A DNA stretch of 64,000 bases from Nelumbo lutea (GCA_022828595.1 JAKGHH010000006.1:16798499-16862498), one strand, 5' to 3'. Positions 48,423 through 59,830 are shown, numbered from the stretch's first letter. Made by a program: numbers and translations. The notes: generated by a model from the sequence alone, not told the origin.

Positions 48423-48870
48423 ACAAAAACAAATTTCAACGGTTGAAATCAATTACCGGCAATTTAGGTTTCTATCAGAGAGAGTGAATCCCCGATCATT
48501 CACTTTGTTTAACAAAGGGACTGATTTTGTCACTATGATCACCCACTCAGATGAATTCTCGGATTGTCCCTACATACCTAGCTTTTGACCACTCTAAGGA
48601 TCTCATTGATTGGCACATCAAAGGCAGCCCAATCCGACACCTAGTGCAGTATCATAATCGAATCTAGGGGTTAGGTGTAACATTCTAGTTTTGCCCATCT
48701 ATCTCCAAAGTCCAGGGCAATATTGGAATTTTGGTCTGGTTCAGGGTTTCAAGAAACCCACACTGCATGTACCTCAGGTCTCACCCTGGCAACTGAGACA
48801 AACCACCCCAACCAACTTGGCAGTACTCCAGTGTCCGACTCACTTGATAACATAACTTAAAGGCAAGGGA
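47985..48870 (-). repeat. Partial LTR of the 11-21 kb Copia family
   Basis: The segment follows the order of the Copia LTR: 'aggcttggccgaattcact', 'ttaaaaccttttgcaaacat', 'ggcaatttaggtttctatc' and 'atgatcacccactca'. It covers roughly the middle and end of that LTR and carries a (TA)n run at 48389-48418. It lies between the Tat integrase and another Gypsy 3' end. No matching second LTR is seen here. Confidence 0.8.
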
Positions 48871-49154
48871 AGAGCCTCTATACATAGGTAAGGGACCTAT
48901 GCGACCAATGACCAAGATGCGTCCAATCCAACAGCTCGCAAGGACGTATAGCTTCAATTTTCGAGGGTGAATTCAAATGTGCACACTCAATTCGAAATTC
49001 AAATTTGCCACACGAAGTCCGCTCACCCAGTGCAACCTATTGGACTAGCCCAAGTGAATGGATCAAGTCGGTGACGACAAACCAACTGAACCTGATCATT
49101 TCAGGCCAAAAGACTTGCAGTGAGCTAGCCCTTTGCCGAACTGGCTTCGACTTA

Positions 49155-49795
49155 GAAGTGGGGGGAAATTTATGAGGGGGATTTTGGCCCTCTAGTGGCA
49201 TCATGCCACGTAGCACTTCCGAACCATTGCTTAAGAGCATACCGACACCACCTCGGTAGGGCCAATGTATAAGCACCTCGGCGTAAGGGGCGACCTCCTT
49301 CCAAGACCTCATCGACCTGGCTGAGGTTTGGATGGTGACCTGCCCGACATAGCGACCGACCTCTTCTACATGCACCTTATCATCTCTGAATCTTCCGGGA
49401 TCATGTCGCCTGACTGATGAAGCTAGTTCTCGTGTCACCCACTTCGAAGGTAAACTGGATAAGCTCTATCACTTTACATGGAAATTGTCTTCGAGCGTGA
49501 AACCACCTCTGAGCACAGAGGCCAAATAAGCCACATCCTCTCAGAGACCTTGGACACGCTACATGTAGCGCGCTACATGTAGCTCACAACTGTTTGCGCC
49601 TATATAAAGGTACCCCCCTTCAACCAAGAAGGTATCACAACTCTCTTGCTTTCTCGCTTTCTAGCTCTCTTCAAGCTCATTGCCAGCTTAAGCATCGGAG
49701 TGCCCACCTCGGGTACTCTAACTACTATCTCTTTGTAGTTCAGCCAACCGACCTAGTCAGTCCATCATCTGAGTTGTCCTCCAGCAAGGAGCACT
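49155..49795 (+). repeat. Gypsy polypurine tract and LTR-like sequence
   Basis: 'agaagtggggggaaattt' at about 49156-49173 is a polypurine tract. The text that follows, from 'tgagggggatttt', has a TATA box ('tatataaagg' near 49600), a pyrimidine-rich leader and 'gcccacctcgggtactcta' near its end. This layout parallels the LTR at 40734-41362, but the sequence is different, so it belongs to another member of the lineage. The minus-strand ORF at 49037-49438 is a shadow. Confidence 0.6.
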
Positions 49796-50257
49796 AGATC
49801 ACACACCATCAATTATATAATATCATTAAATATTAATAAATTAACTAAAATTAGTAAAAATATCACTAACTACTTATTGCTAAAAATTATTGATAATATG
49901 AAAATCACTAAAAATGTAAAAAAATAAGTTTATATATATTGAAATAAACTTTCCAAGGAAAGTTTATTGATAGTTTTTAATTATTAAATTTCTATTTACT
50001 AATATTTTAATTAATTATTATTGTTTTAGTAATTATTGATTTCAATAACTAATTTTCAAAAACTTATGAAATGAAATTACCAAAATCAGCAATTTTCATA
50101 AAGTATTTTTTAGCAATTAAATTTTTTGATTTACCAAAATTACGAAAAATTATAATTTTAGTGTTGATATTTACTAAGTAATATTCAATAATATCATTAA
50201 TTATTGAAAATGTAAAAAATAATCCACAAATTATTTTAACTACCCAAATTAATTTAA
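49796..50257. other. Very AT-rich spacer, no gene recognised
   Basis: Sequence dominated by 'aattatt' and 'actaaaaat' motifs. Its end supplies the 9-bp target site of the next MULE. Confidence 0.6.
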
Positions 50258-50935
50258 GGGTAAAAGGACTAAACCTCACCTGAGGTTTGTGCTAATACTA
50301 AGATCTCCCCTTTATTTTCAAATGGACTAACCCCTCCCCGGGAAATTCGGATTAGCTGAACGCCATGGTTGTTTCGCAGGTTGTGGAACCAATGATGAGG
50401 TTCCACACTAATAATAAATTCATGGGCCCCATTGTGAAAGGTGTAGGCCCCATGTATTTAAATACTGGTGTGGAACCTTATCATTGGTACCATCGCGTTC
50501 AACCAAACTTTGCTCCTCCTTGGGTGTCGTCATAAGACAAAGGCCTCCCTTCCATGAGCTATTGTTAAGAATTGGTTGCATCTGACCTCATATCTTGTCA
50601 AACTTTATTTATTTTTTTTGAAAAACCCAATATTGTCCCTGTATAGTAGATCAATGGTTTGGGTTTGTAGGATGCTTCTTGGCTAGAAGAATGAAGAATA
50701 AAAAAGGGATTATAGCTAATAAGGGAAATTTTTGGACCCTAATATCAATAAAAAGTAATCCTTTTAATATAATTTCTAAAATAGGTTAACTTTTTAAAAA
50801 ATATATCAAATAAGGGCAAAAATATTGTTCATCTTCTTCCTCCTCCAAACCACTTCCGCCCCAGCCCTGCAAACCACCAGCATTGTCGCCGCCGCCTCTG
50901 CCACTCAATGCACAATTCTTTAGCTACCCACTCAA

Positions 50936-51184
50936 TGCAAATAAATTTGCACTGATGCAAAACCATGGAAGTGCAAGTGATTTGAATGTAAATTTTGACC
51001 TATTTTTGTTTCAAATTTTAGCTTATTTTGTTTGATTGCAATATAAATGAAGTAAATTAAGGCATAAAGCATAGTAAAGTAAAACCCAAAATATAATTAA
51101 ATGAGAACTTGCATTTTTTTCATTTGTATTCCCATGCATTTGTCTTAGTGCAAATAAAATTGCACTGCAACCAAACACAACCTT
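50936..51184. mobile_element. MITE-like element nested in the MULE
   Basis: Inverted relative of 5716-5915. Its right end in reverse complement reads 'ggttgtgtttggttgcagtg', followed by the same blocks in the same order. Confidence 0.6.
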
Positions 51185-52043
51185 AAGTTTTTGTGACTGT
51201 TCTATACAATGATGAGCTTGTTGCTGCTACAATAACCGACCAATGACTTTGAAGTTAAGATTTCAGGGTTTTAGAAATTAAACTCTTCAATGAAATGATT
51301 GATAGTTTTAGAACTCGCTAAAACCTTAGGAAAAAATTAGGGATAAGTTGACTGCACTCCACCTTAGAATTCTGAATTCAATTACAAACCTACAATAATT
51401 CAAAATTATAAACACCTCCACCTATAACACCCATACCCACCCGTGAATTGGCATCAATTCCGAGATGCCTCCTATCCCAACTATATGGTGGAACTAAGAT
51501 TTCTAGGAGTGGACTTAACAATAAAAACCCCAAAAAATTAAGATAGACTTAGGTGGTGTTTGATAAATCTGAAATTTGAAATCTAAAAAGATATTAAAAG
51601 TGTCTGAAATCTAAAAAGAGATAGATGTTTTTTTACTTTTTAGAGGCTCTGAATAAAGAAGGTTGTTTGTGTTGAATCAAACCTTCAGCATATGAAATTC
51701 ACTAATTTTACTATTTTACCCCTAAATTAGACTATTCGGTAATTTTGAGTTTCAGCTTGTACTATTTTATTAAAATAATTTATTAAATTCAAAATAATAT
51801 TGAAAAATATGAATAAATTATAAAAATAAAAAATAATTTATTAAAATAAGAAAAAAATGAAAATACATATAAATTTATAAATTAAAAATAAATTATTAAA
51901 ATTTTAAATAATAATGAAAATAGTAATAAAGTCCATAAAGTAATAAAAACATTTAATAATTAGAAAAATAATATCTTACAACTATTAAAATATTTAATAA
52001 TTATTAAAAATTAAAATAATTAATACAAATAAAATCTACTCAG

Positions 52044-52097
52044 TGGAGAAGAAGAAGAAGAAGAAGAAGAAGAAGAAGAAGAAGAAGAAGAAGAAGA
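52044..52097. repeat. (GAA)n microsatellite
   Basis: About 54 bp of pure GAA/AAG repeat. A second, shorter GAA run followed by a (GAT)n run is at about 52427-52482. Confidence 0.95.
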
Positions 52098-52099
52098 AC

Positions 52100-52725
52100 A
52101 GCGGCGATCAAAAATGAAAAACAGAGGATAGAAGCCGTGGAACCACAGAAGAAAAAGAAGAATAAGTTATAAATTAAAAATAAATGATTAAACAAGAAAA
52201 TTGGAAGTTAAAAATGAAAATGCATATAAATTTATAGATTAAAAATAAATGATTAAATTTTAAAATAATAAGGAAAATAGTAATAAAGTCCATAAAGTAA
52301 TAAAATATTTAATAATTAGAAAATTAATATCTTAAAACTATTAAAATATTTAATAATTATTAAAAATTAAAATAATTCATACAAATAAAATCTACTCAGT
52401 GGAGAAGAAAGATGAATACAATAAACAAGAAGAAGAAGAAGAAGATGATGAAGATGATGATGATGATGATGATGATGATGGAAAACAAAGGACACTCGTT
52501 GCCACTAGTTAGCTGGAGGAGTCATTTATCGCCACTGTCGAGAGTTGCAGTGGCGATCAAAAATGAAAAACAGAGGACAGAAGCCATGGAACCACAGAGG
52601 AAGAAGGCCAGAACTTGTCGTCGTTGGTTCACCGGAGGAGTCACTTGCCGCCATTGTCGAGAGTTGTAGCGGTGATTGAAAATGAAAAATAGAGGAAAGA
52701 AGCCGTGGGACCATAGAGGAGGGAG
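52100..52725. repeat. Three-copy dispersed direct repeat
   Basis: 'gcgatcaaaaatgaaaaaca' followed by 'gaagcc(a/g)tggaaccacag' occurs near 52105, 52550 and, more changed, 52672. The last two copies are followed by 'tcaccggaggagtcact'. Confidence 0.8.
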
Positions 52726-53625
52726 AAGGTCGGAACTCACTACTGCTAGTTGGTTCACCGGAGGAGTCACTTGTCGTCTCTGGTTCATCGCTGCATCAAG
52801 TGGAGAAGATGAACGGTGAGAGCGAGAAGCACAAGCATGTTAAGTATTTTGGAATTTTGGCCAGGTCTAAAACACATCTAAAGCGTTCAACGCCTGGCCC
52901 AAGTCTTATTGTTTCAGATTTGAAAATAATTTTCAGACCCAAATTTAGATACACTTTCAAACACCTCTGAAGTCTAAAAAGTAACATTTTCAGAGTATAG
53001 AGGTCTGAAATGTGTTATCAAATACCACCATAATTTTAAAGATTTATGGTTATTTCTTTGTCATTGTTGTTCCAACCCAGGTAGCCTAGGTTCAATATTT
53101 TGAATAGTTTTATAGGGAAAATCTAACATTTTCATTTTCTAACAACCTCCTACCTACTGAAGGATGTGATTTCACGATTTCAGTTGGTGTAATTGATTAC
53201 ACATCAAATTACCCCAAAATGTTCATGAGATCAACTTTGTGAATCAACTCTTGTGAGCAACCCTCAAAGTAATTGTACAAAGGTTGAACCAAGCTACAAC
53301 CATCATTCTTATTTGAAAATGATAAAGCTGATGGTACTCTTTCAAAATTTGAAGGACAATAAAGGATAAAAGTGTCTTTTTATCGATTCTGTCAAATACA
53401 ATGGCATCTCATTTAGATAGGGGAGGTTTAAGTCCTATAAGAAATTAGAGGGGAGGTATAAGTATTTATGACAAACCTCAAGGGAGATTTAAGTTTTTTA
53501 CCCTTAATTTAATCCCGTTTTTGGTTTTTAGATGGCTTATTGGGCATGTAATATAGATTTAGGTATTTTAGGAGGAATTTCAGGTGAGAGATAGTATAGG
53601 AGAAATATTCCAAGTGATTGGAAAC

Positions 53626-53627
<2 letters not shown>

Positions 53628-53656
<29 letters not shown>
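53628..53656. repeat. (GA)n microsatellite
   Basis: About 28 bp of pure AG repeat. Confidence 0.95.
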
Positions 53657-53658
<2 letters not shown>

Positions 53659-53759
53659 GGAGTGGGACTGCCATGTGGCTATATGGAAGGGCTGGTAAGA
53701 GGTAGTAATATAGATTAAGAGGTGTTTTAGGTAGAATTTTATGTGGGTAAATTATAACC

Positions 53760-53935
53760 AATGAACAGTTTGGTCGGTCCAAACATTGATTGAACCAGTC
53801 CAGAATGGTCCAAACTCCAAAGTATTCATCAGATTGGATTAGACGCGGCCCATCTGTAATGGACTTATACTGGACCAGATAGGATTGACCCAATATCCAA
53901 TCCATTGACAGTTTCCTATCATGTGTGCTGGACAT
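53760..53935. mobile_element. Fragment of the 30929 MITE family
   Basis: Contains 'gaaccagtccagaatggtcc', 'ttggattagacgcggccc' and 'ggacttatactggacc', matching the interior of the family in order. Ends are lost. Confidence 0.45.
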
Positions 53936-53983
53936 TTAACATTAACCACCAGGATAAATGTTCTTTGGAACTGACTTTACTAG

Positions 53984-54490
53984 TAGACCTGGCAAAAAGT
54001 TGACCCAATCCAACTCAAACCTGAAAAAACAGGGTTAGGCTCGTTAGGGGCTCATATTTAGCTACCTAAAGTTGAGAATGACCTGACCCGACCCGACTGA
54101 AAAAAACCTGGGTTGGATTGGGTCATGGGTCAACCCACTGACCCAATTGTTAGGTCTAATTGAGACTATGTATTCTTAGAAGCTTTCTCTCTTTCATCTT
54201 TCTATTTAGTATTTACTCTTTATCGTCTACTCTTTGAATTGTTGAATGTTCAAGTTTATTTTATTTTATGTTTGGAATTTTAAGGTTAATTCTTTTAATT
54301 TTGACACTTTTCATGTATTTTTTTTATTTTATAAAATCTGTTATTTTTAAGAATGACCCGAATTGACCCATTACTCAACCCTAACTTGAATATTTAGGAT
54401 TAGGGTCTAACATTTACTGAACCAACCTGAAATTCAACCCGACCCAAAATCAACCCACAGTTTCTTGACCCAACCCAATTACCAGATCTA
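53984..54490. mobile_element. hAT-like MITE with near-exact 8-bp target duplication
   Basis: Flanks 'tttactag' (53976-53983) and 'tttgctag' (54491-54498) differ at one base. Inverted ends read 'tagacctggcaaaaagttga' and, on the right in reverse complement, 'tagatctggtaattggg'. The interior is rich in 'gacccgaccc' motifs. No transposase is present. Confidence 0.75.
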
Positions 54491-54729
54491 TTTGCTAGTA
54501 AATAAATCCCACCATGTAATATACCAATAAATAAATTCTACCAACTTAGCCCTTTGCAATAATGTGAACTAGGTTTTATTTCCAGTCGTTTTATATTTTG
54601 TACCTAGAATCATACCTCCAACGTTTTCTACCTCAAGTTAGATTCTTAGATGGAGCTTGCCCAAGATCGGTCCTCAAATTGCAGCACCGAACTTGAGCCA
54701 TGAGACCTTGGTCCCTCCACAAGTTTAAA

Positions 54730-55072
54730 ACTACCATACCATGTTTCCCAAATCGATTCATAAGATCTTTTGACCTGACCTCGATGACCCAATGGGATAT
54801 CAGGTATACTCTGGCCTGAATCAATCGAATCACATGCTCAAGCTTACAGATTCTGTTTAAGCCTAAAGCTTGAAAACAGAGTACAAGGCCATAGACATGA
54901 GACTACCATACCATGTTTCCCAAATTGATTCATAAGATCTTTTGGTCTGACCTCTATGACCCAGTGGGATATCAGGTTCAGGTATACTCGGGTCTGAATC
55001 AGTCAAATCACATGCTCAAGCTTACAGATTCTGTTTCGGCCTAAGGCTTGAAAACAGAGTAGAAGGCCATAG
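54730..55072. repeat. Tandem duplication, ~172-bp unit, two copies
   Basis: 'actaccataccatgtttccc' begins at 54730 and again at 54902. The copies run in parallel to 'ggccatag' near 54895 and 55070. The second copy has an extra 'ttcagg' in its middle. Confidence 0.85.
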
Positions 55073-56140
55073 GAACCTCCCTTCTTACTATAGATTGTAT
55101 AGAATATCTTAACCATCGTTTTTGGGATTGACATTGTTTCATGTGTATTGAACTGCATAGTTTAGACTGTTGATGAATGAACCTCATTCTGGACTCATGT
55201 TTTTTCAAATGTAAGCACCATGGTCCCGTGCCAGTATGAGAGGAATGGGAAACACGAAAGGACAATCAAAATAAATGCAGTTCTGGAAATACAACTCCAA
55301 ACCCATGCTTTCTAATCTGCCGTGTTCTTTTCTCCCACACAATTAGACCATAACACCAGGATTTCCCTTTCCATTCCATTGCTGTAACTTCCCTGTTGAA
55401 AACTTGAATGGTGTAAATCATTAACTACAGGTAATGAAAGCCGGAAACATAAATAAGCGCATCTACACCTGGGGAGGAATTAAGAACCACATAAAATTTT
55501 GGTAGTTCGAGTTACAGAGTCATGGCCCAATAGCTGATAGCTTTGCAACTTTAGATGCAGTATCGCGGTTGTAGTCTTACAAGCCATGTCAGTATTCCAT
55601 AACTGACAACCCAGGGAGCTACAACCTGCATAAACAAACACCGGAGTCAACATAATATTTGAACAAATAATTAAAACAAGCAAGTTAAGATTCTAGAAAA
55701 TAAGGGTAAAATTTTAACTGCTAACAATAAAAGAGAAGGCGAAGATGATCAAACAGAATGTTGCTAATGACAATTTTCAGAGGCTTACTTACATTTTGGA
55801 GTTAAGGTATCTATTCAACATAGAAAATATGGGCACTTCTTTTTTTTATAATACATGAAAGAAGTTTTATTAAAATGAGGGACAAGGGCAGAAAATACAT
55901 ACAAGGGTATTTTGAGAGTAATCGTTCTCTGCATGTGATAAATCAGAATAACATGGTCTAGAAATTATGAAATAATGTTAATTATGTAACGATTTATTCA
56001 AGGTAAGAACTTGTAAACTTAAGTTCTAAGTAATCTCAATTAAACAAAATGTCAAGACACTTCTAAAAGACTTGAATCCACCACTGGATCAGCCCCGCCA
56101 TGACAAGGTAGCAGAAAAATCAACACAGTTTAAATTACAT
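55073..56140. other. Unassigned stretch, possible exon remnants, no gene recognised
   Basis: Composition is more even than in the flanks at 55080-55640. On the minus strand a splice-acceptor-like TTTGTTTATGCAG ends at about 55628, followed by short open frames without a known domain. It may be the 3' end of a transcribed gene or pseudogene, but nothing decides this. Confidence 0.25.
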
Positions 56141-56149
56141 GTTCCATAG

Positions 56150-57176
56150 TTGGGGTGATCATGGGTCCGCTAGTCAGGCTGGGCTTAGTACCTATGATAA
56201 GGGTTATAGCCCAGGCCCAAGCCCGGCCTTGACTGGACCTAGCCTTGGGCCAGCCCAGGCTTTTGAGCCTATGGCATCCAATAATGAAAATTAAATTACT
56301 AATGAAAATTCAAATTATATGATGTGTATACATGAAAAAAAATATTGCATGGGCCCAAGCTGGGTTCAGCATGGCTTGGCTTTAGGCCTATGACACAAAA
56401 AATAGGGTATGGGCATCAATACATGGTAGTCTACTCAATACTCAATAATGAATGTTCCCAAGTCCCACATTGCCCAGGAGTGGGAATGAAGGCCTTGCCT
56501 TCATCCTTGTATAAACAACTCTAGAGAAATGATGTTTTCTCTCATGTGAATTGACTTGTGTCAACTCAGGAATATATATATATATATATAATGTTCAATT
56601 TTGCCTTGAATCCTAAATTCTTATTTAAGGCTGTGTTTGGTTTGAAGGAAAAAGTAGGGAAAGGAAAGGAATTCCCTACCTTTCCTTTCCTTTCCTTTCC
56701 CTACCTTTTCCTTCAAATCAAACATAGCCTGAAGGAAAATTTCATTGAGGCCTGTGGTGGATGCGGAGGGCTTGGGCTGTCATCCTCTGAGAGTGTGGGG
56801 ATGTAGACTCGACCCACATTCTATTTATGGGTCCAACCTGAATATGTTAAGTTGTGGGGAGTTTTCTCTTTTATGTATCTCATTGTCTTGGGCACAAAGT
56901 ATGAGAGAGAGCTCAGCTGCATTGGATTTGGGGTTTAGGATTTTCCGTGAGAGACATAGGCTAAAGACCGAACCATGTAAATTTGTCTGTGCTCTGTTTT
57001 CTTTCTTTTCTTGCTTTTCTTACTTCTCACATCTCTGTTTTACTTCATTATTTTTAGTCATTGAATCTGTGTTTCTGGGTTTTGCGCAACATAGATATAA
57101 TATATGTAATCTTAAATACATATAATTTATTATAAATATATATTGCAGGCCAGGCTGAAAATGATCACCCCTATTC
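56150..57176. mobile_element. hAT-like element with 9-bp flanking repeat
   Basis: Flanked by 'gttccatag' at 56141-56149 and 57177-57185. The left end reads 'ttggggtgatcatgggtcc' and the right end in reverse complement reads 'taggggtgatcattttcagc' after five extra bases. The repeated flank may be an 8-bp hAT duplication with one chance match. Inside are a (TA)n run near 56573, a foldback element and, at 56461-56516, an AGTCCCACATTG box followed by TATAAA. Confidence 0.65.
56628..56730. mobile_element. Foldback MITE, ~103 bp
   Basis: 'aggctgtgtttggtttgaag' at the left is complementary to 'cttcaaatcaaacatagcct' at the right. The arms continue through 'gaaaaagtagggaaagg', leaving almost no loop. 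Confidence 0.85.
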
Positions 57177-57328
57177 GTTCCATAGTCAGCATGCAGAATT
57201 ATATTTTCCCACGATGCTAGTCAATATAGTACTAAAATTTCAATCTATGCTGAATTTGGCTGGAGAAAAAACAAATGAAAAAGAATGATTTCCTTAGAAA
57301 ACAATATTCAATAGGAAACAAAACATTT

Positions 57329-59421
57329 GTCAATTCCTCCTTTTCTCCTTCACAAAAGGAATGGTTTCCCTGATTGAAAAGGTCTCCAACCTCAAAGTAA
57401 ACTGGAGCAAAGTTGTGTAGCAGGGCTAAGGAGAGAGGAGAGGTTGAAAGCTTAGCTAGATTGTTGTGTTGTGAAGTAGGTGACTGGCCTCTACAGTACT
57501 TTGGTCTACCCTTGGGAGGGAACCCGACTTCTATCAGCTTCTGGGATCCAGTAGTAGAAAGATTCACAAAAAGGCTTGCTGGCTGGAAGAGAAACTACAT
57601 TTCTCTAGGGGGTAGAATAACCCTAATAAAGTCAACATTGACTAATTTTCCAGTCTATTACCTCTCAACCTTTAGGATCCCCTTAAAAGTGGCCAATAAA
57701 CTGGAGAAACTGATGAGACTTCTTGTGGGAACCAGGGGATACAAGAAATGATCATTTGGTAAAATGGGAGATAGTGGAGGCCTAGGGGTAGGAAACATTA
57801 AACTTGGGAATTTGGCACTGCTGGGTAAATGGTTGTGGAGGTTTCCCTTGGAACAAGACAACTTATGGCATAAGGTCTTGTAAGCATCCATGGCATGGCA
57901 GACAACGGATGGGACACTGGCCTTGATACTAGGGCAACAAGAGCTTCTCCCTGGAAAGGAATTCACAATTTGCTACTGTCTTTCCTTCAGCTGGTTAGGT
58001 ATGATGCTTGTATGGATAACAAAGTTCGGTTCTGGGAGGATATCTGGCTTGGGGACATTCCTCTCAAAGGCAGATTTCCACCTACTTTTTCTTTGTCCCT
58101 CAATAAAGGGAAAGTGATCTCTTCATTGCTTGTTAATTAAAACTACTGGGATCTAGGATGAAGGAGAGGGTTAAGGGAACATGAAATGGGTTTAGTAGAT
58201 GAACTAATTTCCCTTCTTAATACTGCATTCCTGGACCCCTCTTTCCAGGCCAACAGAATCTGGTCAGAGTCCCCCTCTAGCTCCTATACCTGTGCCTCTT
58301 TCTTCTCCGCCCTCCTTCATTCCTCGCACCCAGTAGGCTCCTTTCCTACAAAGGAAGTCTGGTGTAATCCTGTACCCCCCAAAATAAGAGCCTTTTGTTG
58401 GGAGGTGGTGCTCCAGAAAATTAATAATCTGGATAATTTACAAAAAAGAAGGCCAAATCATTGCCTCTCCCCTCATGTTTGTTGCCTTTGTTTGGGAAAT
58501 GGTGAGACAATTACACATCTATTACTTTCTTGTCCCTTTGCTTCTTGTGTGTGGAATTAGTTCTCTTCCTTATTTGGCTACAGGTGGACCTCTCCTCCAG
58601 ATGTGACAAGTCTTTTCAACCCAAGCTTCTTCCTCCTATCAAAGAAAAGGGGGACAGTGATGTGGAGGGCAACAAGAGCAGCCTTTCTCTGGTCTTTATG
58701 GGAAGAAAGGAATAACAGAATATTCCAAGGGGCATAAAGAACAACAGAACAAATTATTGACTGCGTAGTCATTAAAGTCATACATTGGCTGAAAGTAAGT
58801 GACTTACTTAAAGACTTTTCAGTGGATGATTTACAAAGGGGATGGTCAGCAGTGGCAAACTCTTCAGCCAAACAGCCTGTCCCTCAGCCTTCTTGGACAC
58901 CTGTAGCACAACAAAGGGTCAAATTAAACTTTGATGGAAGCTCCATGGGTAACCCAGGACCCTCGGGAGTTGGGGGAGTCTTTAGGTATGGGGAGGGCAA
59001 AATGGTTGCACTATATTCTGATCTCATAGGAGTGGGAGACTCTACGAGAGCTGAAATTTTGGCTACACTACAAGGCCTGAGATTCACAAAACAATGGGGA
59101 TTTCAGAACTTGGTGGTGGAAGGGGACTCTAAATTGATAATAGGATGGCCGCAAACAAAGAGTTTGGGTGTATGGCAATTTAGACAGCAAATAAGGGAAA
59201 TAATCTGCTTGGCAAGGGAAGTTGGAGTAATTTTCAAATGGGTTAGGAGATCAGCAAATTCTGTGGAAGATAGCTTGGCAAAACAAGGGACCTTCGGGGA
59301 AAACTTTTTTTGGGCTGTACTGTAATTCTTGATGTCACTCTTTGTTTGAGTGGTTGACAGTGCAAGATGTAATTTGATATCCTTAATGAAAGTCACCGTT
59401 TCCAATCAAAAAAGAAAAAAA
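57329..59421 (+). mobile_element. L1-type LINE, 5'-truncated, 16-bp target duplication
   Basis: Flanked by 'aggaaacaaaacattt' at 57313-57328 and 59422-59437, with an A-rich tail at about 59408-59421 on the right. Truncation at the 5' end, an A tail and a long variable duplication are the marks of target-primed reverse transcription. The insert keeps the C-terminal part of the reverse transcriptase, a zinc-finger-like domain and an RNase H domain. Confidence 0.9.
57372..59325 (+). pseudogene. L1 LINE ORF2 remnant: reverse transcriptase end, zf-RVT and RNase H
   Basis: The plus strand starts within reverse transcriptase at KVSNLKVNWSK. A stop and frameshift follow, then YFGLPLGGNPTS, KRLAGWKRNYISLGGRITLI and YYLSTFRIP (57413-57751). 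Further on are VRFWEDIWLGDIPL near 58020, and the zf-RVT domain at 58186-58560 with EVWCNPVPPKIRAFCWEVVL and CCLCLGNGETITHLLLSC. The RNase H domain (58822-59325) has LNFDGSSMGNPGPSGVGGVF, RAEILATLQGL, VVEGDSKLII and ANSVEDSLAKQG, which supply the D-E-D-D acidic residues. The RNase H frame is intact for 167 codons. Four or more frame breaks elsewhere make the whole a pseudogene. Confidence 0.9.
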
Positions 59422-59431
59422 AGGAAACAAA

Positions 59432-59830
59432 ACATTTTCCTAGTTTTTTCTGGTCTTGGCTCAACTTGGAGAACAGACATGAATCATTAAGAAAGAAGTA
59501 GATGGGCATCATGATAATTGAATTAAGAAGACCAATCCTCTGTTAAAAAATTGACTTGCAAAAACTTACAATGAATGCCATTTTACTACAATTAACACCC
59601 AGAAAACAAAACAAATGAAAAAGAATGGTTCCTCAGAAAACTGTATTCAATAGGACATAAGACATTTGCCTAGTTTTTTCTGGTTTTGGCTCAACTTGGA
59701 GAACGGACCTGAATGGTTAGGAAAGAAGTAGATGGGCATCATTAGATTTGAATTAGGAAGACCAACCCTCTGTTCAGAAAGTGACTTGCAAAAACTTGCA
59801 ATGAATGCCCTTTTACTACAATGAATACCC
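59432..59830. repeat. Tandem duplication, ~230-bp unit, first copy split by the LINE
   Basis: 59437-59600 and 59667-59830 align closely (for example 'agttttttctgg', 'aagtagatgggcatcat', 'tgacttgcaaaaactt'). The left part of the unit, 'aacaaatgaaaaagaatg' through 'attcaatagga', is present at 57266-57316 and again at 59610-59655. The LINE therefore sits inside the first copy. Confidence 0.85.

Larger units (their letters stand above)
40734..49795 (+). mobile_element. Gypsy composite: Tat-like element with Athila-like and Copia LTR sequence inside
   Basis: The plus strand carries, in order: an LTR, a tRNA-Asp-like primer site, Tat-type gag, a protease remnant and the first half of reverse transcriptase. 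Next come an Athila-like protease, 3' region and LTR, then a Tat-type integrase, a piece of Copia LTR, and another Gypsy polypurine tract with LTR-like sequence. The second half of reverse transcriptase and RNase H of the Tat element are missing. The terminal LTR-like region does not match the first LTR, so this is not one intact element but a nested and recombined set. Confidence 0.75.
51552..53029. mobile_element. TIR element nested in the MULE
   Basis: The left end 'ggtggtgtttgataaatctg' pairs with the right end read in reverse complement, 'ggtggtatttgataacac'. The ends continue with 'tctgaaat' motifs. The interior includes a duplicated AT-rich block (51890-52020 and 52200-52395), microsatellites, and three copies of a ~50-bp G/A-rich block. 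Superfamily is uncertain. Confidence 0.6.
50258..53503. mobile_element. Non-autonomous MULE, exact 9-bp target duplication
   Basis: Flanked by 'ttaatttaa' at 50249-50257 and 53504-53512. The inverted ends start GGGTAAAAGGAC on the left and GGGTAAAAAACTTAAATC on the right in reverse complement. Homology extends for about 80-100 bp. No transposase is present. The interior contains two smaller inverted-repeat elements (50936-51184 and 51552-53029), simple repeats and a three-copy direct repeat. No host gene fragment is recognised with confidence. Confidence 0.85.

Noticed and set aside
49037..49438. 133-codon minus-strand ORF
   Set aside because: It overlaps a Gypsy polypurine tract and LTR-like sequence and has no domain.
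40734..49795. Single intact Gypsy element with matching LTRs
   Set aside because: The first LTR and the terminal LTR-like sequence differ and the interior mixes Tat, Athila and Copia parts.
55480..55683. 67-codon minus-strand ORF with an acceptor-like site upstream
   Set aside because: No recognisable domain and no second exon; insufficient to call a gene.
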